A stretch of DNA of 64,000 bases from CALCKU01 sp964571595 (GCA_964571595.1 CAZNCJ010000003.1:1-64000); one strand, 5' to 3'; shown: positions 45,291 through 54,747, numbered from the stretch's first letter. The notes: generated from the letters alone by a model not told the origin. Translations and numbers: made by a program.

Positions 45291-45761
45291 TTACCCTTTT
45301 TTCTGGCTCTGTAATGTTTTGGCCGCCATTTGCACAGCCGCGCGAATACGCGGATAAGTGCCGCAACGACACAAATTACCAGACATGGCCGTATCAATCT
45401 CTTCATCACTTGGAGAGGTGTTCTCTGCCAAAAGAGCTGCCGCACTCATCATCTGGCCGGATTGGCAATAGCCGCATTGCGCGACCTGATGCTCCGCCCA
45501 AGCCGCTTGAACTGCGTGCATGTTTTGGGGTGTACCAAGGCCTTCTATCGTGACAATTTCGGAACCCGTAGCGCTCTCGGCCGGAACTTGACAAGAGCGA
45601 ACCGGCTCTCCGTCCATATGCACTGTGCACGCACCGCATTGCGCAATACCGCAGCCATATTTCGGGCCTTTAATGCCCAACTCGTCGCGCAAAACCCATA
45701 AGAGCGGCATGTCTGTTTCGACATCCGCTTCCATAATCGTCCCATTAACATTAAATTTCAT
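45291..45761 (-). CDS. Molybdenum hydroxylase 2Fe-2S subunit (IorA-like)
   Basis: Electron-transfer subunit with two [2Fe-2S] clusters. The plant-type ferredoxin cluster uses C37, C42, C45 and C57 (CGIAQCGAC...C); the second uses C96, C99, C131 and C133 (CGYC...CRC). 156 residues, the usual size for IorA/CoxS-like subunits. The stop is 8 bases before the large-subunit ATG, so the genes are an operon. No FAD subunit is present, which matches the two-subunit IorAB type that passes electrons to a cytochrome rather than NAD. Confidence 0.9.
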   Translation of the reverse strand: MKFNVNGTIMEADVETDMPLLWVLRDELGIKGPKYGCGIAQCGACTVHMDGEPVRSCQVPAESATGSEIVTIEGLGTPQNMHAVQAAWAEHQVAQCGYCQSGQMMSAAALLAENTSPSDEEIDTAMSGNLCRCGTYPRIRAAVQMAAKTLQSQKKG

Positions 45762-45900
45762 AAGTCTGACCCGAATTATTTTTATGTGACATTACTTTGT
45801 GATGCGGACCTTGAAAGCGTCAAGAAAATATCTGATTTATTTCTGTATAAGGCCTATGCAGAACCTTATCACTGCCGCTCAAACAGCCAGGTCAATAAAA

Positions 45901-45921
45901 AAGCGGCCCTTTTGGCCGCTT
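45901..45921 (-). terminator. Rho-independent terminator after the MscS pair
   Basis: An 8-bp stem (AAGCGGCC at 45901-45908 and GGCCGCTT at 45914-45921) with a 5-base loop, followed on the minus strand by a run of T residues. It lies 40 bases after the stop of the downstream MscS gene and before the 2Fe-2S gene, insulating the two units. Confidence 0.9.
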
Positions 45922-45960
45922 ATTGTTTAAATTTAAATTCCGCCTGAAACGCAATTAGTC

Positions 45961-46815
45961 TTATTTTTCGATCTCGACACAATGCGGATATGGAATTGTA
46001 ATGCCGCCTTTATCAAAGGCTTCTTTGACGTTTTTCATCAAATCAAACATCACATCCCAATAATCTTCGGGCTTACACCAGACACGCATTTGAATATCGA
46101 CAGAACTATCATTGAGATTGGTAACTTTGGCCCAAGGCTCTTCGAGTAGGCGGTCATCCTTGGCCGCTGTCTTAGTGATGATACCAATGGCCTTATCTAT
46201 ATCGTCATTATAATCAATGCCGAAATCGACATCCACGCGACGCTTGCCAAGCGATGTCAGGTTCTTAATCGTTGAGCCTCTGACCTCCCCATTGGAAAGA
46301 ATGATTTTCACATTATCAACTGTGCGCAATGTGGTGGTGAAAAGATTAAGGTCTTCAACGGTTCCTTCCTGTCCGGCAAGCTCGACATAATCACCCACAT
46401 CATATGGTCGTAAAATCAGGAGTAATAATCCGGCGGCGACATTCGCCATAGAACCTTCTAGAGCCAAGCCGATCGCCAATGTAGCGGCGGCGAAAATACT
46501 CATAATGGCGGCGACTTTGACACCGAGGAAACCGATAGCAGCCAGTATAGTGGCCAGCATGATAACGGTCTTAGCCGTGCTCGCGCCAAGCTTGCCCAAA
46601 GTGGTATCAATCCGCGGATTGTCTTCGGCCTGTTTGGATATAAATTTATGAACGCGCTTGGCGATATAAGACCCAATAATAAAAATGACCAAGGCAATCA
46701 GGACTTTAACAAGCAAGCCCGGCCCTTTATCCAGAATTAAGCTCTGAAGACCCGCCAAAGAAAAATCAATATTACTTAAGGCGCTCTCAGCTGCCACTTG
46801 TGTCTCTTCAGCCAT
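45961..46815 (-). CDS. Mechanosensitive channel, MscS family (copy 2)
   Basis: Predicted small-conductance mechanosensitive channel that releases solutes on osmotic down-shock. Three helices (about 30-50, 70-90, 95-125) end in the pore helix region AAATLAIGLALEGSMANVAAG, followed by the beta domain start LRPYDVGDYVELAGQEGTVEDL and the C-terminal alpha/beta domain. 284 residues. The start is one base after the stop of the first MscS gene. The pore helix has the Gly/Ala pattern of MscS-TM3. The two tandem proteins are similar in layout but clearly diverged. Confidence 0.93.
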   Translation of the reverse strand: MAEETQVAAESALSNIDFSLAGLQSLILDKGPGLLVKVLIALVIFIIGSYIAKRVHKFISKQAEDNPRIDTTLGKLGASTAKTVIMLATILAAIGFLGVKVAAIMSIFAAATLAIGLALEGSMANVAAGLLLLILRPYDVGDYVELAGQEGTVEDLNLFTTTLRTVDNVKIILSNGEVRGSTIKNLTSLGKRRVDVDFGIDYNDDIDKAIGIITKTAAKDDRLLEEPWAKVTNLNDSSVDIQMRVWCKPEDYWDVMFDLMKNVKEAFDKGGITIPYPHCVEIEK

Positions 46816-46816
46816 C

Positions 46817-47650
46817 TTATTTCACCTTCATTGGAATAATCATGCAATGCTCATACGGAATTTCGATACCCGCCTTATCAAGGGCTTTCTTCACCCGGTA
46901 AGTCATATCCGCCTTTAACGCCCGGTAATCTTCAGATTTGCACCAAGCCCGTAATTGAATATTGACCGCACTATCGCCAAGGCCCGTTACTTTTGCCCAT
47001 GGGCCATGGGGGGTATTTATAACCCGCTCATCCCCTGCGGCGGCGTCTTTAATAGCCTTTATAGCTTTGTCGAGATTAGCATCGTAACTCACACCGAAAT
47101 CCATATCGAGGCGCAAATCGCCAAAGTCGCTATAGTTTTTAATCTTATTCCCAAAGGCAGCCCCGTTACCGACCATGACTTCAATATTGTCGACCGTGGT
47201 CAGGGTTGTTGAAAACACGTCAAGGCTTTTAACCTTACCGCGCTCGCCATTAATTTCGACCTCATCACCAATCGCGTATGGTCTAAAGAAGGCCAACATC
47301 ACGCCAGAAGCCAGATCCCCAAGACTGCCTTTTAAGGCAAAACCAAGCGCGACAACCATTGCCCCGACAATAGTGGCGATAAAGCCAAGTGGCACACCCA
47401 AGGCCGACAGAGAGGCGATCATGACGCCAAACATACCGAAGATCAGAACGACAGAGCCTAAAAACTTGGCAATTGTCAGATCAAGATTTGGCACTTTCTG
47501 GGAGACTTTAACCGTCGCACCCGAGAGTTTGCGTACAATCATGCGCCCGATGATAAAGATCAATAGCGCGATTAAGAGCTTAGGCCCAAAATCTATCGCC
47601 CATGCGATTAATTTCGGAGTTTGTTCCGCAATAAAGGTGTTAATATCCAC
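46817..47650 (-). CDS. Mechanosensitive channel, MscS family (copy 1)
   Basis: First of two tandem MscS genes. Three N-terminal helices (about 20-40, 57-85, 90-120) include ALGFALKGSLGDLASGVMLAF, then FRPYAIGDEVEINGERGKVKSLDVFSTTLTTVDN of the beta domain and a C-terminal domain ending IPYEHCMIIP. 277 residues. Start is GTG at 47650 with GGGGG about 6 bases upstream. One base separates it from copy 2. Possibly the two subunits form mixed or differently gated channels; this is inference. Confidence 0.93.
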   Translation of the reverse strand: MDINTFIAEQTPKLIAWAIDFGPKLLIALLIFIIGRMIVRKLSGATVKVSQKVPNLDLTIAKFLGSVVLIFGMFGVMIASLSALGVPLGFIATIVGAMVVALGFALKGSLGDLASGVMLAFFRPYAIGDEVEINGERGKVKSLDVFSTTLTTVDNIEVMVGNGAAFGNKIKNYSDFGDLRLDMDFGVSYDANLDKAIKAIKDAAAGDERVINTPHGPWAKVTGLGDSAVNIQLRAWCKSEDYRALKADMTYRVKKALDKAGIEIPYEHCMIIPMKVK

Positions 47651-47858
47651 AAATACCCCCAGAGATAGTCTTATTTTTTTTATGCATTTAAAATCCGTTT
47701 TGCAAGTCGCTGCATGATATTTTTGCAGTAGAATTTATGATGAATATGTAAAGTCTGTGTGATGATTACGCCCGCCTCTTTATTTCACCCTGAAATTCGG
47801 TCATAAAAGAACCAGAATATAGCCCGCTGAAATATTCGCCTTATATGTGGATAGTGCC

Positions 47859-48428
47859 ATGAATAACACACAAGAAACTGTTACATTTACGCGTATGGAA
47901 GATGGCACAGAAGCTGACTATGCTTTTCTGGCCAAGCATGAAGCCCAGTTTTGCGCCGAGCTGCCTACCCGTATCCTCACCGCGCTTGAGAAATTGCGCG
48001 ACAGTTTTTCGGGCTATAAAATAGACCGTCTTGAACACAGCTTACAAAGCGCGACACGGGCCGAACGCGACGGGGCGGATATTGACTGGATCGTCAGTGC
48101 CCTTATTCACGACCTCGGGGATGATCTGGCCCCGCTTAATCACGACAGTCTGGCCGCAGCGATCATTAAACCCTATGTGCGCGAAGAGTGTTCATGGGTC
48201 GTGCAACATCACGGTATTTTCCAATATAAATATTACGCCGATAAAATCGGGCTTAATCCAGAAGAGCGACTAAAATATAAAGACAGTCCGCATTACGCAG
48301 CTGCGGTTCGGTTTTGTGAGTTGTGGGATCAAACCTCATTTGATCCGGATTACGACACACTCCCGCTCTCGCATTTCAAACCCATGGTCGAAGAAGTGTT
48401 CTCGCGTGAGGCGTGGACACAAAGCTAA
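47859..48428 (+). CDS. HD-domain phosphohydrolase/oxygenase-like protein
   Basis: Predicted metal-dependent HD-domain protein (COG4341-like). H of LEHSLQSA and HD of SALIHDLGDD (metal ligands), VVQHHGIFQY, and a late D in LWDQTSFD fit an HD fold with a di-iron or Mg site. The small HD family includes phosphohydrolases and also oxygenases such as PhnZ and MIOX; the PhnZ tyrosine/glutamate signature before LEHS is not matched at the right spacing, so function is open. The ATG at 47859 is preferred over the GTG four codons earlier. Single plus-strand gene, divergent from the MscS pair and convergent with the acyl-CoA ligase. Confidence 0.72.
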   Translation: MNNTQETVTFTRMEDGTEADYAFLAKHEAQFCAELPTRILTALEKLRDSFSGYKIDRLEHSLQSATRAERDGADIDWIVSALIHDLGDDLAPLNHDSLAAAIIKPYVREECSWVVQHHGIFQYKYYADKIGLNPEERLKYKDSPHYAAAVRFCELWDQTSFDPDYDTLPLSHFKPMVEEVFSREAWTQS

Positions 48429-48442
48429 ACCCTTATGAGAGT

Positions 48443-50071
48443 TTAGGCAGAGAGGTCTGCAACACGCTCGCGCAAGACTTTTTTCTGGATTTTACCTGTC
48501 GCCGTTTTTGGCAAAGGCCCGAAAACAATCTTTTTAGGCCGTTTAAAACGCGCCATATTATCCGCGCAAAACTCTATCAAATCCGCCTCGCTTATATCTT
48601 GGCCCGGCTTAAGCTCGACAAAAGCACAAGGCACTTCGCCCCATTTTTCGTCAGCCATAGCCACAACAGCCGCCTCGCCGACCGCCGCGTTTTTATATAA
48701 GACATTTTCAACCTCAACCGAGGAAATGTTCTCCCCGCCCGAAATAATAATATCCTTGGCCCTGTCTTTGAGTTGAATATAGCCGTCCGGATAAACCACA
48801 CCCAGATCACCAGAGACGAACCAGCCTGACCCCAGAGCCTCATCTGTCGCTTTAGCGTCCTTAAGATAGCCCTTCATCACGGCATTGCCGCGAATGACAA
48901 TCTCCCCCATCGCTTCGCCATTATGGGGCACTGAGGCGCCGGTCTCATCAATCACGTCAACGTCTTCCATCATGGTAAATCTAACCCCTTGGCGGGCCTT
49001 AATTTCGGCTTGCTCGGGAATGCTCATCTCCGCCCAGTTATCTTGGGGCGAGGCCTGTAAGATATGGCCATAAGTTTCCGTTAGGCCGTAGACATGTAAA
49101 ACATCAAAATTAAATTGCACCATGGCTTCTAGCACTTTAGCGGGCGGCGGGGCACCTGCTGTCATCACATTGATTTTACGCTCAAAGATTTTTTGATCGG
49201 CTTTTGGGGCATTTGCCAACATGTTGAGCATAATCGGCGCGCCGCCAAAATGTGTGATCTTTTCTCGCTCCAAAAGCTCAAACACCACTTTAGGGTCAAA
49301 GGCGCGCAAGCACATAATTGTACCCGCCATCAAGGTCATACACCAGACATGGCACCAGCCATTACAATGAAACATTGGCACGGAATACATATAGCGCGGA
49401 TGGGGCGTGACTCCCCAAGACGGCGCCGTTCCCATGGCCATGAGATAAGCCCCCCTATGGTGATAGACCACGCCTTTAGGTCGTCCCGTTGTCCCGGACG
49501 TATAATTCAGCGTGATGGCCTGCCACTCATCTTGAACCGTCTCGCCCTTATAAGAAACATCACCTGATTTAAGCATGTCTTCGTAATGCATGATATTTTC
49601 CGGCAATGCGGGCTGTGTTGCGGCCTTTGGGTCATCCACAATAATGATCTCGGGCTGGGTTTTACTGATTTTTAGGGCCTCCGATAAAACGGGCCAAAGC
49701 TCGCGGTCAGCTATGAATAATCGGCTCTCGGCGTGATCGATAATATAAGCGACCGTATCAGCGTCCAATCGCGTGTTTATGGCATTAAGCACAGCCCCCG
49801 CCAGCGGTACGCCGAAATGGACTTCAAACATTTCCGGCGTATTATAAAGCAGGACAGACACAGTATCATTTTTACCAATACCGCGTTGATGAAGGGCTGA
49901 GGCGAGCCTGCGACATCTACCGCGGACCTCTTCCCAGCTATAGCGCCGCTCATGATAAACCAAGGCCTCTCTCTGCGGATAAATATCTGCTGTGCGGTCT
50001 AAAAAAGACAGAGGCGTGAGCGGCACATAATTGGCCGGATTTTTATCGAGTTTATCATAATCTATGGGCAT
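48443..50071 (-). CDS. Acyl-CoA synthetase (AMP-binding)
   Basis: Predicted fatty- or carboxylic-acid:CoA ligase. TLNYTSGTTGRPKG is the P-loop, YGLTETYG the adenine motif, SGDLGVVYPDGYIQLKDRAKDIIISGGENISS the hinge motifs and TGKIQKKVLRE carries the catalytic lysine. 542 residues. Members starting PIDYDKLDKNPANY are common in marine Alphaproteobacteria and used for short/medium-chain acids; actual substrate unknown. The ATG lies two bases after the stop of the bifunctional hydratase/dehydrogenase gene, so the two act together. Last gene of the large minus-strand run from fhs. Confidence 0.88.
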   Translation of the reverse strand: MPIDYDKLDKNPANYVPLTPLSFLDRTADIYPQREALVYHERRYSWEEVRGRCRRLASALHQRGIGKNDTVSVLLYNTPEMFEVHFGVPLAGAVLNAINTRLDADTVAYIIDHAESRLFIADRELWPVLSEALKISKTQPEIIIVDDPKAATQPALPENIMHYEDMLKSGDVSYKGETVQDEWQAITLNYTSGTTGRPKGVVYHHRGAYLMAMGTAPSWGVTPHPRYMYSVPMFHCNGWCHVWCMTLMAGTIMCLRAFDPKVVFELLEREKITHFGGAPIMLNMLANAPKADQKIFERKINVMTAGAPPPAKVLEAMVQFNFDVLHVYGLTETYGHILQASPQDNWAEMSIPEQAEIKARQGVRFTMMEDVDVIDETGASVPHNGEAMGEIVIRGNAVMKGYLKDAKATDEALGSGWFVSGDLGVVYPDGYIQLKDRAKDIIISGGENISSVEVENVLYKNAAVGEAAVVAMADEKWGEVPCAFVELKPGQDISEADLIEFCADNMARFKRPKKIVFGPLPKTATGKIQKKVLRERVADLSA

Positions 50072-50073
50072 GA

Positions 50074-52374
50074 TTAATTCCTGACGGCTTTTCCATTATC
50101 TAACAAGGTGCGAATACGTTCTTGTGTTTGAGGGGTTTTGGCCAAAACCAAAAAGGCGCGCCTCTCGGCATCATAAAGGTCTTGTTCTGACATTAAGGTC
50201 CCCGGCTTTATGTCCCCGCCCGTTACGATCTCGGCAATTTGCGTGGAGACAAACACATCGTGCGGATAAAGTTTGCCTTTGGCTTGCATATCTTTTGCCC
50301 AGTTCACCATTTTATCAAAGAGCGGCTTACCCGCCATCGCAATATCTGGGCGCGAAAACGGCTTTTGACCTTTGCCAGACTTAATTGCTTTGAGGCTTTC
50401 GGTGAAGAGGCGGTCGCGATTATTTTCAAATCTGTCATTGTCGCGCAACATAGCCAGATCACGCGCCAGGATGGGCGAGCTGGCGGTTTTTCCATAACCA
50501 AGCGCCATGAAGGCTTCCCATGCACCGGCCTCTACGTCGCCGTCTTTTTTCTCTATCCAGCGATAAAGCGTTTCCTTACAGCCCCCGCCGCCCGGAATAA
50601 CGCCGACACCACTCTCCACCAGACCCATATTGGAATTGGCATGACAAATCACCTCTTTGGCATGGAGCACAACCTCAAAACCCCCGCCTAATGACAGGCC
50701 GACTGGCGCGGCAATAACAGGAAAATCAGCTACGGCCATTTTATGAACTGTCTGCTGGAAATGGGCGAGAAAAGCGTCAAGCCCGTCCCAATCTTCAGTT
50801 TCAAAAAAGGCCCGGACGGCATTCAGATTAACCCCGCAAGAAAAATGCTGGGCATCATTATGCACCAGCACGCCGCGCATCTCCCTGCTCGCAGCCTTCT
50901 CTAAGGCCTGCTCTAAAATCTGCATGGAACCTGCACCTAACGCATTGGCCTTTGAGTGAAACTCGACAAGGGCCACACCGTCCACATCATAGCAACTGGC
51001 CTGATCATTACTGAAAATTGGGTTCAGGGTTTTGCGCTTATCGTTAAAGCGTAATGTCCCATCTGGGCGGTCTATATCAACCCAATCACCGCTAAAGCTA
51101 CGCGCCTTTAAACCAGCCTCCGCATTATAGAAAGACGAGCCTGCCGCACTGCGCAAAAATTCGGGTACATATTTTTTATCCGCTTCTAAGCGCGCGGTAA
51201 GATAATCCACCCCTATTTCGTCAATCAGCTCAAACGGGCCTTTAATCCAATTATAGCCCATCTTCATAGCGTCATCTATGGCTGTCGCCGTATCGCCAAC
51301 TTCAGGTACAAGCGAGGCCGCATATGACAAGACCTTGGACATAACCGCCCAAGCATAATCCCCATATTTGGATTTATCTTCAAGGATATGCATTATCCCG
51401 TCTTTTTCCGCTTTAAGGGCCACCGGAATATTCAGCGCTTGTAGTGGCCCGTATTGTCCGGTGTTTAAATCTATAACCTCTTTCGTCCCGTTCGTAGTTC
51501 GGTAAAAGCCAGCGCCCGTCTTTTGCCCGCGCTGCCCATTTGCAATCATCTCTTCCATTAAAGACAGCTTGGTACCAACAGCGTGAAAAGCATCACCTTG
51601 GGGCAGTATCGACACAAGGCTTGTTGCGACATCTGACATAAGGTCAATACCGATTAGATCGTAAAGCCCGAAAACCCCCGTCTTAGGTATACCCATAGGG
51701 CGTCCAAAAACGGCGTCTGCTTCCTGCGGGCTAAGCCCCATATCATAAGCCGTATGAAGGGCGGCCTGAATAGCATAGCACCCCACGCGGTTACCTAGAA
51801 AGCCCGGCGTATCGCGGCACACAACCACGCCTTTTCCCAAATCCTGATCACAAAAAGCATGCAGGCGCGTCATAATATCGGGGTCACTATCCGTGCCAGC
51901 GACCAGTTCCAGCAAAGGCATAAACCGCACAGGGTTGAAAAAATGCGTTATGGCAAAGCGTTTGCGAAAATCCAAAGGCATATCCTCGACCAGTAATTTA
52001 ATCGGGATTGTCGAGGTATTCGACGATATGATCGCATCGGGCTTACAGACATCATCTAATTTTTTATAGAGGTCTTTTTTCAGATCAAGACGTTCTAATA
52101 TCGCCTCGGCAATCCAGTCACATTCTGATAGTTTATCCAAATCATCACGTATATTGCCCACAGTAATATGATCGGCAATATCAGGACTAAGAATACCCGG
52201 ATTGGCAGGATTGGAAATGCGGTCCAGACCTTTTTGCGCCAAGGCATTCACATCCCCGCCACTATCTGTGGGAAGATCAAGCAATAGAACTTCGCAGCCT
52301 GCATTGGCCGCTTGTCCGGCAATGCCAGCGCCCATTGTGCCTGCGCCAATTACCGCTATTTTTTTAAACGTCAT
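50074..52374 (-). CDS. FadN-type 3-hydroxyacyl-CoA dehydrogenase/enoyl-CoA hydratase
   Basis: Predicted bifunctional beta-oxidation enzyme. The N-terminal half is the NAD-binding 3-hydroxyacyl-CoA dehydrogenase (GAGTMG at 10-15; SSNTSTIP; HFFNPVRFMPLLEL; catalytic histidine near 145), followed by the C-terminal dimerisation domain, then an enoyl-CoA hydratase/isomerase fold from about 460 (FHSKANALGAG, GLSLGGGFEVVLHAKE, ESGVGVIPGGGGCKE with a glutamate in the oxyanion-site position). The HAD-then-ECH order is that of FadN rather than FadB. 766 residues. Paired with the ligase gene downstream. Confidence 0.9.
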   Translation of the reverse strand: MTFKKIAVIGAGTMGAGIAGQAANAGCEVLLLDLPTDSGGDVNALAQKGLDRISNPANPGILSPDIADHITVGNIRDDLDKLSECDWIAEAILERLDLKKDLYKKLDDVCKPDAIISSNTSTIPIKLLVEDMPLDFRKRFAITHFFNPVRFMPLLELVAGTDSDPDIMTRLHAFCDQDLGKGVVVCRDTPGFLGNRVGCYAIQAALHTAYDMGLSPQEADAVFGRPMGIPKTGVFGLYDLIGIDLMSDVATSLVSILPQGDAFHAVGTKLSLMEEMIANGQRGQKTGAGFYRTTNGTKEVIDLNTGQYGPLQALNIPVALKAEKDGIMHILEDKSKYGDYAWAVMSKVLSYAASLVPEVGDTATAIDDAMKMGYNWIKGPFELIDEIGVDYLTARLEADKKYVPEFLRSAAGSSFYNAEAGLKARSFSGDWVDIDRPDGTLRFNDKRKTLNPIFSNDQASCYDVDGVALVEFHSKANALGAGSMQILEQALEKAASREMRGVLVHNDAQHFSCGVNLNAVRAFFETEDWDGLDAFLAHFQQTVHKMAVADFPVIAAPVGLSLGGGFEVVLHAKEVICHANSNMGLVESGVGVIPGGGGCKETLYRWIEKKDGDVEAGAWEAFMALGYGKTASSPILARDLAMLRDNDRFENNRDRLFTESLKAIKSGKGQKPFSRPDIAMAGKPLFDKMVNWAKDMQAKGKLYPHDVFVSTQIAEIVTGGDIKPGTLMSEQDLYDAERRAFLVLAKTPQTQERIRTLLDNGKAVRN

Positions 52375-52434
52375 CTCGTTATGTCCTATTCGTCAGCATG
52401 TTCTATTGGGCAGCATATCCTATCGGTCTGGGCC

Positions 52435-53223
52435 TTAAGCCAAGCCCGTTATAAACCTGCGCAAAGCCAATAAGGTTTTCTTCGGGGCCTCAAGGGGTAA
52501 CATATGGCCGTAACCCTCAATTATATCGGGCGTGACAGATAGAGTTTGCGCTAATTGCTTACCTGTCTTTATGTGGGTCATTTTATCATCAGACGCCAAT
52601 ATACAATGGCGAGCTATATCCAGAGTGCCAGCTATATCATTGCCGCCTTTATAATCGGCGCAGGCCTGTAAGTCAGCCGCCAGAGGATTAGAGGACATTA
52701 TCGCGCGCGATATGGCAATGGGTTGCATGCCCGGCACAGAGCTTTCGCCCCTATGGGCGCGCGGGCCAAAACCCCAATTACACATCATAGAGGCCGCTTT
52801 ATCAGAGCTTTCCTTGGCGGTATCGATCAAGGCCTGATTGACCGGAATAGACGCCGCCGTTGCCACCGCACAGATTGAGGCACATTGCTCAGGCGCAGAT
52901 TTATAGAGCTCCAGCGCACTTAAAAAACCTTGCGAATGACCGACAATATGCGCTGAGCTTACACCGCATGTTTTAAGAAACTCGGCAAGCCAAGGCCCGC
53001 TTTCTTCTATGGTTGTAAAAGCCTGCCCGCCAGAAAGACTATGTCCGGGCAGATCAGGGGCCAACACACTAAAGCCGTGATAGGCAAACCAGCGGGTTTG
53101 CAAGGCCCATGTGCGGTGATCCCCGCCGCTACCATGTAAAAACAAAACTGTCGGCAGATCAGGATTAAACTCTTTCCCTCCTGTGGCTATATAGACGGGG
53201 GCTTGACGAAGGGTGATCTCCAT
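52435..53223 (-). CDS. Alpha/beta hydrolase
   Basis: Predicted serine hydrolase, cytosolic. VLFLHGSGGDHRTW is the oxyanion loop, GHSQG holds nucleophile S97, and GHMLPLEAP near the end supplies the catalytic histidine; the acid is probably in the LASDD segment. 262 residues, whole fold. The start overlaps the metY stop by one base (TAATG), so it is coupled to metY. Substrate unknown; a thioesterase or lactonase role near the CoA enzymes is possible. Confidence 0.82.
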   Translation of the reverse strand: MEITLRQAPVYIATGGKEFNPDLPTVLFLHGSGGDHRTWALQTRWFAYHGFSVLAPDLPGHSLSGGQAFTTIEESGPWLAEFLKTCGVSSAHIVGHSQGFLSALELYKSAPEQCASICAVATAASIPVNQALIDTAKESSDKAASMMCNWGFGPRAHRGESSVPGMQPIAISRAIMSSNPLAADLQACADYKGGNDIAGTLDIARHCILASDDKMTHIKTGKQLAQTLSVTPDIIEGYGHMLPLEAPKKTLLALRRFITGLA

Positions 53224-54539
53224 TACGCCCCCTTTTCTGCGGCGCGCTTTGCAGCTTTAATACCCTTTTGGAAATCAGCCTTAATATCCTTGATATCCTC
53301 AAGGCCGACAGACACACGAATAAGGTCTTCACTAATACCTGCGGCTTCCATCGCCTCTTTTGTAAGCCTTGAATGTGTCGTGCTGCCAGGGTGTAAGACG
53401 AGGGTTCGACTATCCCCGACATTTGCCAAATGCGAAGCCAATGTCACAGATTGGATAAAGGCCGCCCCGCCAGCACGTCCGCCAGTGACACCAAAGCACA
53501 ACATAGAGCCAGCCCCTTTAGGAAATAATTTTGCCACATGTTCAGGGGCGTCAATTTCTGGATGGCTGACCCATGTCACGCCCTCTTGGTCTTGTAGCCA
53601 CGCCATAAGCTCGCGCGCATTTTGCACATGTTTTTGCATACGCAATTCCAATGTCTCAACACCTTGCAAAATCAAAAAAGCATTATGAGGCGAGAGAGCC
53701 GCGCCCAGATCGCGCATAGCCTCAGAGCGGATTTTCATCACAAAGGCTGTCGGGCCAAATTCTTCCCAGAACTTCATACCGTGAAACGGGGCGTAAGGCT
53801 CGGTAAGCTCCGGAAAGCGCGGTTTCCCGTCATCCCTCAAAACACCCCAGTTAAAATTACCCCCGTCAATGATGCACCCGCCAATGGCCGCCCCGTGACC
53901 GCCAATCCATTTGGTAATGGAATGCACGACAATATTAGCCCCGTGCTCTATGGGGCGATTAAGTGCGGGCGTTGCAAAGGTGGCATCTACGACAACTGGC
54001 ACACCGGCCGCGTTCGCGATTTTAGAGATTTGAGGCAGATTGGAAACTTCCATACCCGGATTGGAAATACTTTCACAAAAGACGAGTTTCGTGCGCGGGC
54101 CAATCGCTTTTTTAAGCGCTTTTTCGTCGTTAATCGCAATGAAGTCACAGCTTATCCCAAAGCGTTTTAACGTATAGCGCAGCGTCGTCGCGGTTGAGCC
54201 GTAAAGCTGGGCGGAGGCAACAATATGATCACCATGGGAACATAATGTGATAAAGGTGGCAAACAAAGCCGACATGCCCGAAGCCGTACAAATCGCCCCG
54301 GCCCCGCCTTCAAGTGCGGCCAAGCGCTGCTCAAGCACAGCAACGGTCGGGTTGGAAATACGCGAGTAAATATGCCCGCCTTGTTCCACATTAAACAAAG
54401 AAGAGGCCTGCGAAACAGAACTAAACGCATAAGAGGTTGTCTGGTAAATGGGCACGGCGCGAGAGCCATGTTCTGTTTCAGGATTATAGCCCGTATGCAA
54501 AGCAATGGTGGCAGGTTTTAAATAGGAAGAATTGGTCAT
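53223..54539 (-). CDS. metY: O-acetylhomoserine sulfhydrylase
   Basis: PLP enzyme that makes homocysteine from O-acetylhomoserine and sulfide, or methionine when methanethiol is used. HTGYNPETEHGSRAVPIYQTTSYAF near the start, the aromatic PLP-contact loop, and K210 in HSITKW (Schiff base) are present. 438 residues from the ATG at 54539, which fits the family; the upstream TTG would add a poor sequence. It lies downstream of the mttB gene after a 208-base leader. The alpha/beta hydrolase follows with a one-base overlap. Confidence 0.9.
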   Translation of the reverse strand: MTNSSYLKPATIALHTGYNPETEHGSRAVPIYQTTSYAFSSVSQASSLFNVEQGGHIYSRISNPTVAVLEQRLAALEGGAGAICTASGMSALFATFITLCSHGDHIVASAQLYGSTATTLRYTLKRFGISCDFIAINDEKALKKAIGPRTKLVFCESISNPGMEVSNLPQISKIANAAGVPVVVDATFATPALNRPIEHGANIVVHSITKWIGGHGAAIGGCIIDGGNFNWGVLRDDGKPRFPELTEPYAPFHGMKFWEEFGPTAFVMKIRSEAMRDLGAALSPHNAFLILQGVETLELRMQKHVQNARELMAWLQDQEGVTWVSHPEIDAPEHVAKLFPKGAGSMLCFGVTGGRAGGAAFIQSVTLASHLANVGDSRTLVLHPGSTTHSRLTKEAMEAAGISEDLIRVSVGLEDIKDIKADFQKGIKAAKRAAEKGA

Positions 54540-54747
54540 TCGCTTTCTTAAAATCTTTCCAGCGGGAATCCAATAGGATTCCAGTGGTTTTTCCAAAACA
54601 TTTATACTGATGAAATGGACTATCTTATTGGCTTATACCCCCCCTTCTTGCCAACGCGAATATCGGGCAAAAGGATTGAAGCACGGCCTTAAGTTTCCTC
54701 GCCGCGCTTGAACGCATGACCCTTAATGTTTGCGAGCTTGGGCTGGG
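54540..54747 (-). promoter_or_regulatory. Structured leader before metY
   Basis: This 208-base minus-strand region between mttB and metY contains a 9-bp GC-rich hairpin (arms 54701-54709 and 54679-54687, 13-base loop) followed six bases later by TTTT, and a second small hairpin (GGCAA/TTGCC arms 54666-54670 and 54648-54652). It may hold a promoter or attenuator. It does not match the SAM-II core as I know it. The first hairpin may terminate mttB transcripts partly. Confidence 0.4.

Noticed and set aside
54540..54747. SAM-II riboswitch before metY
   Set aside because: Position is right, but the SAM-II core sequence is not present; only generic hairpins are seen.
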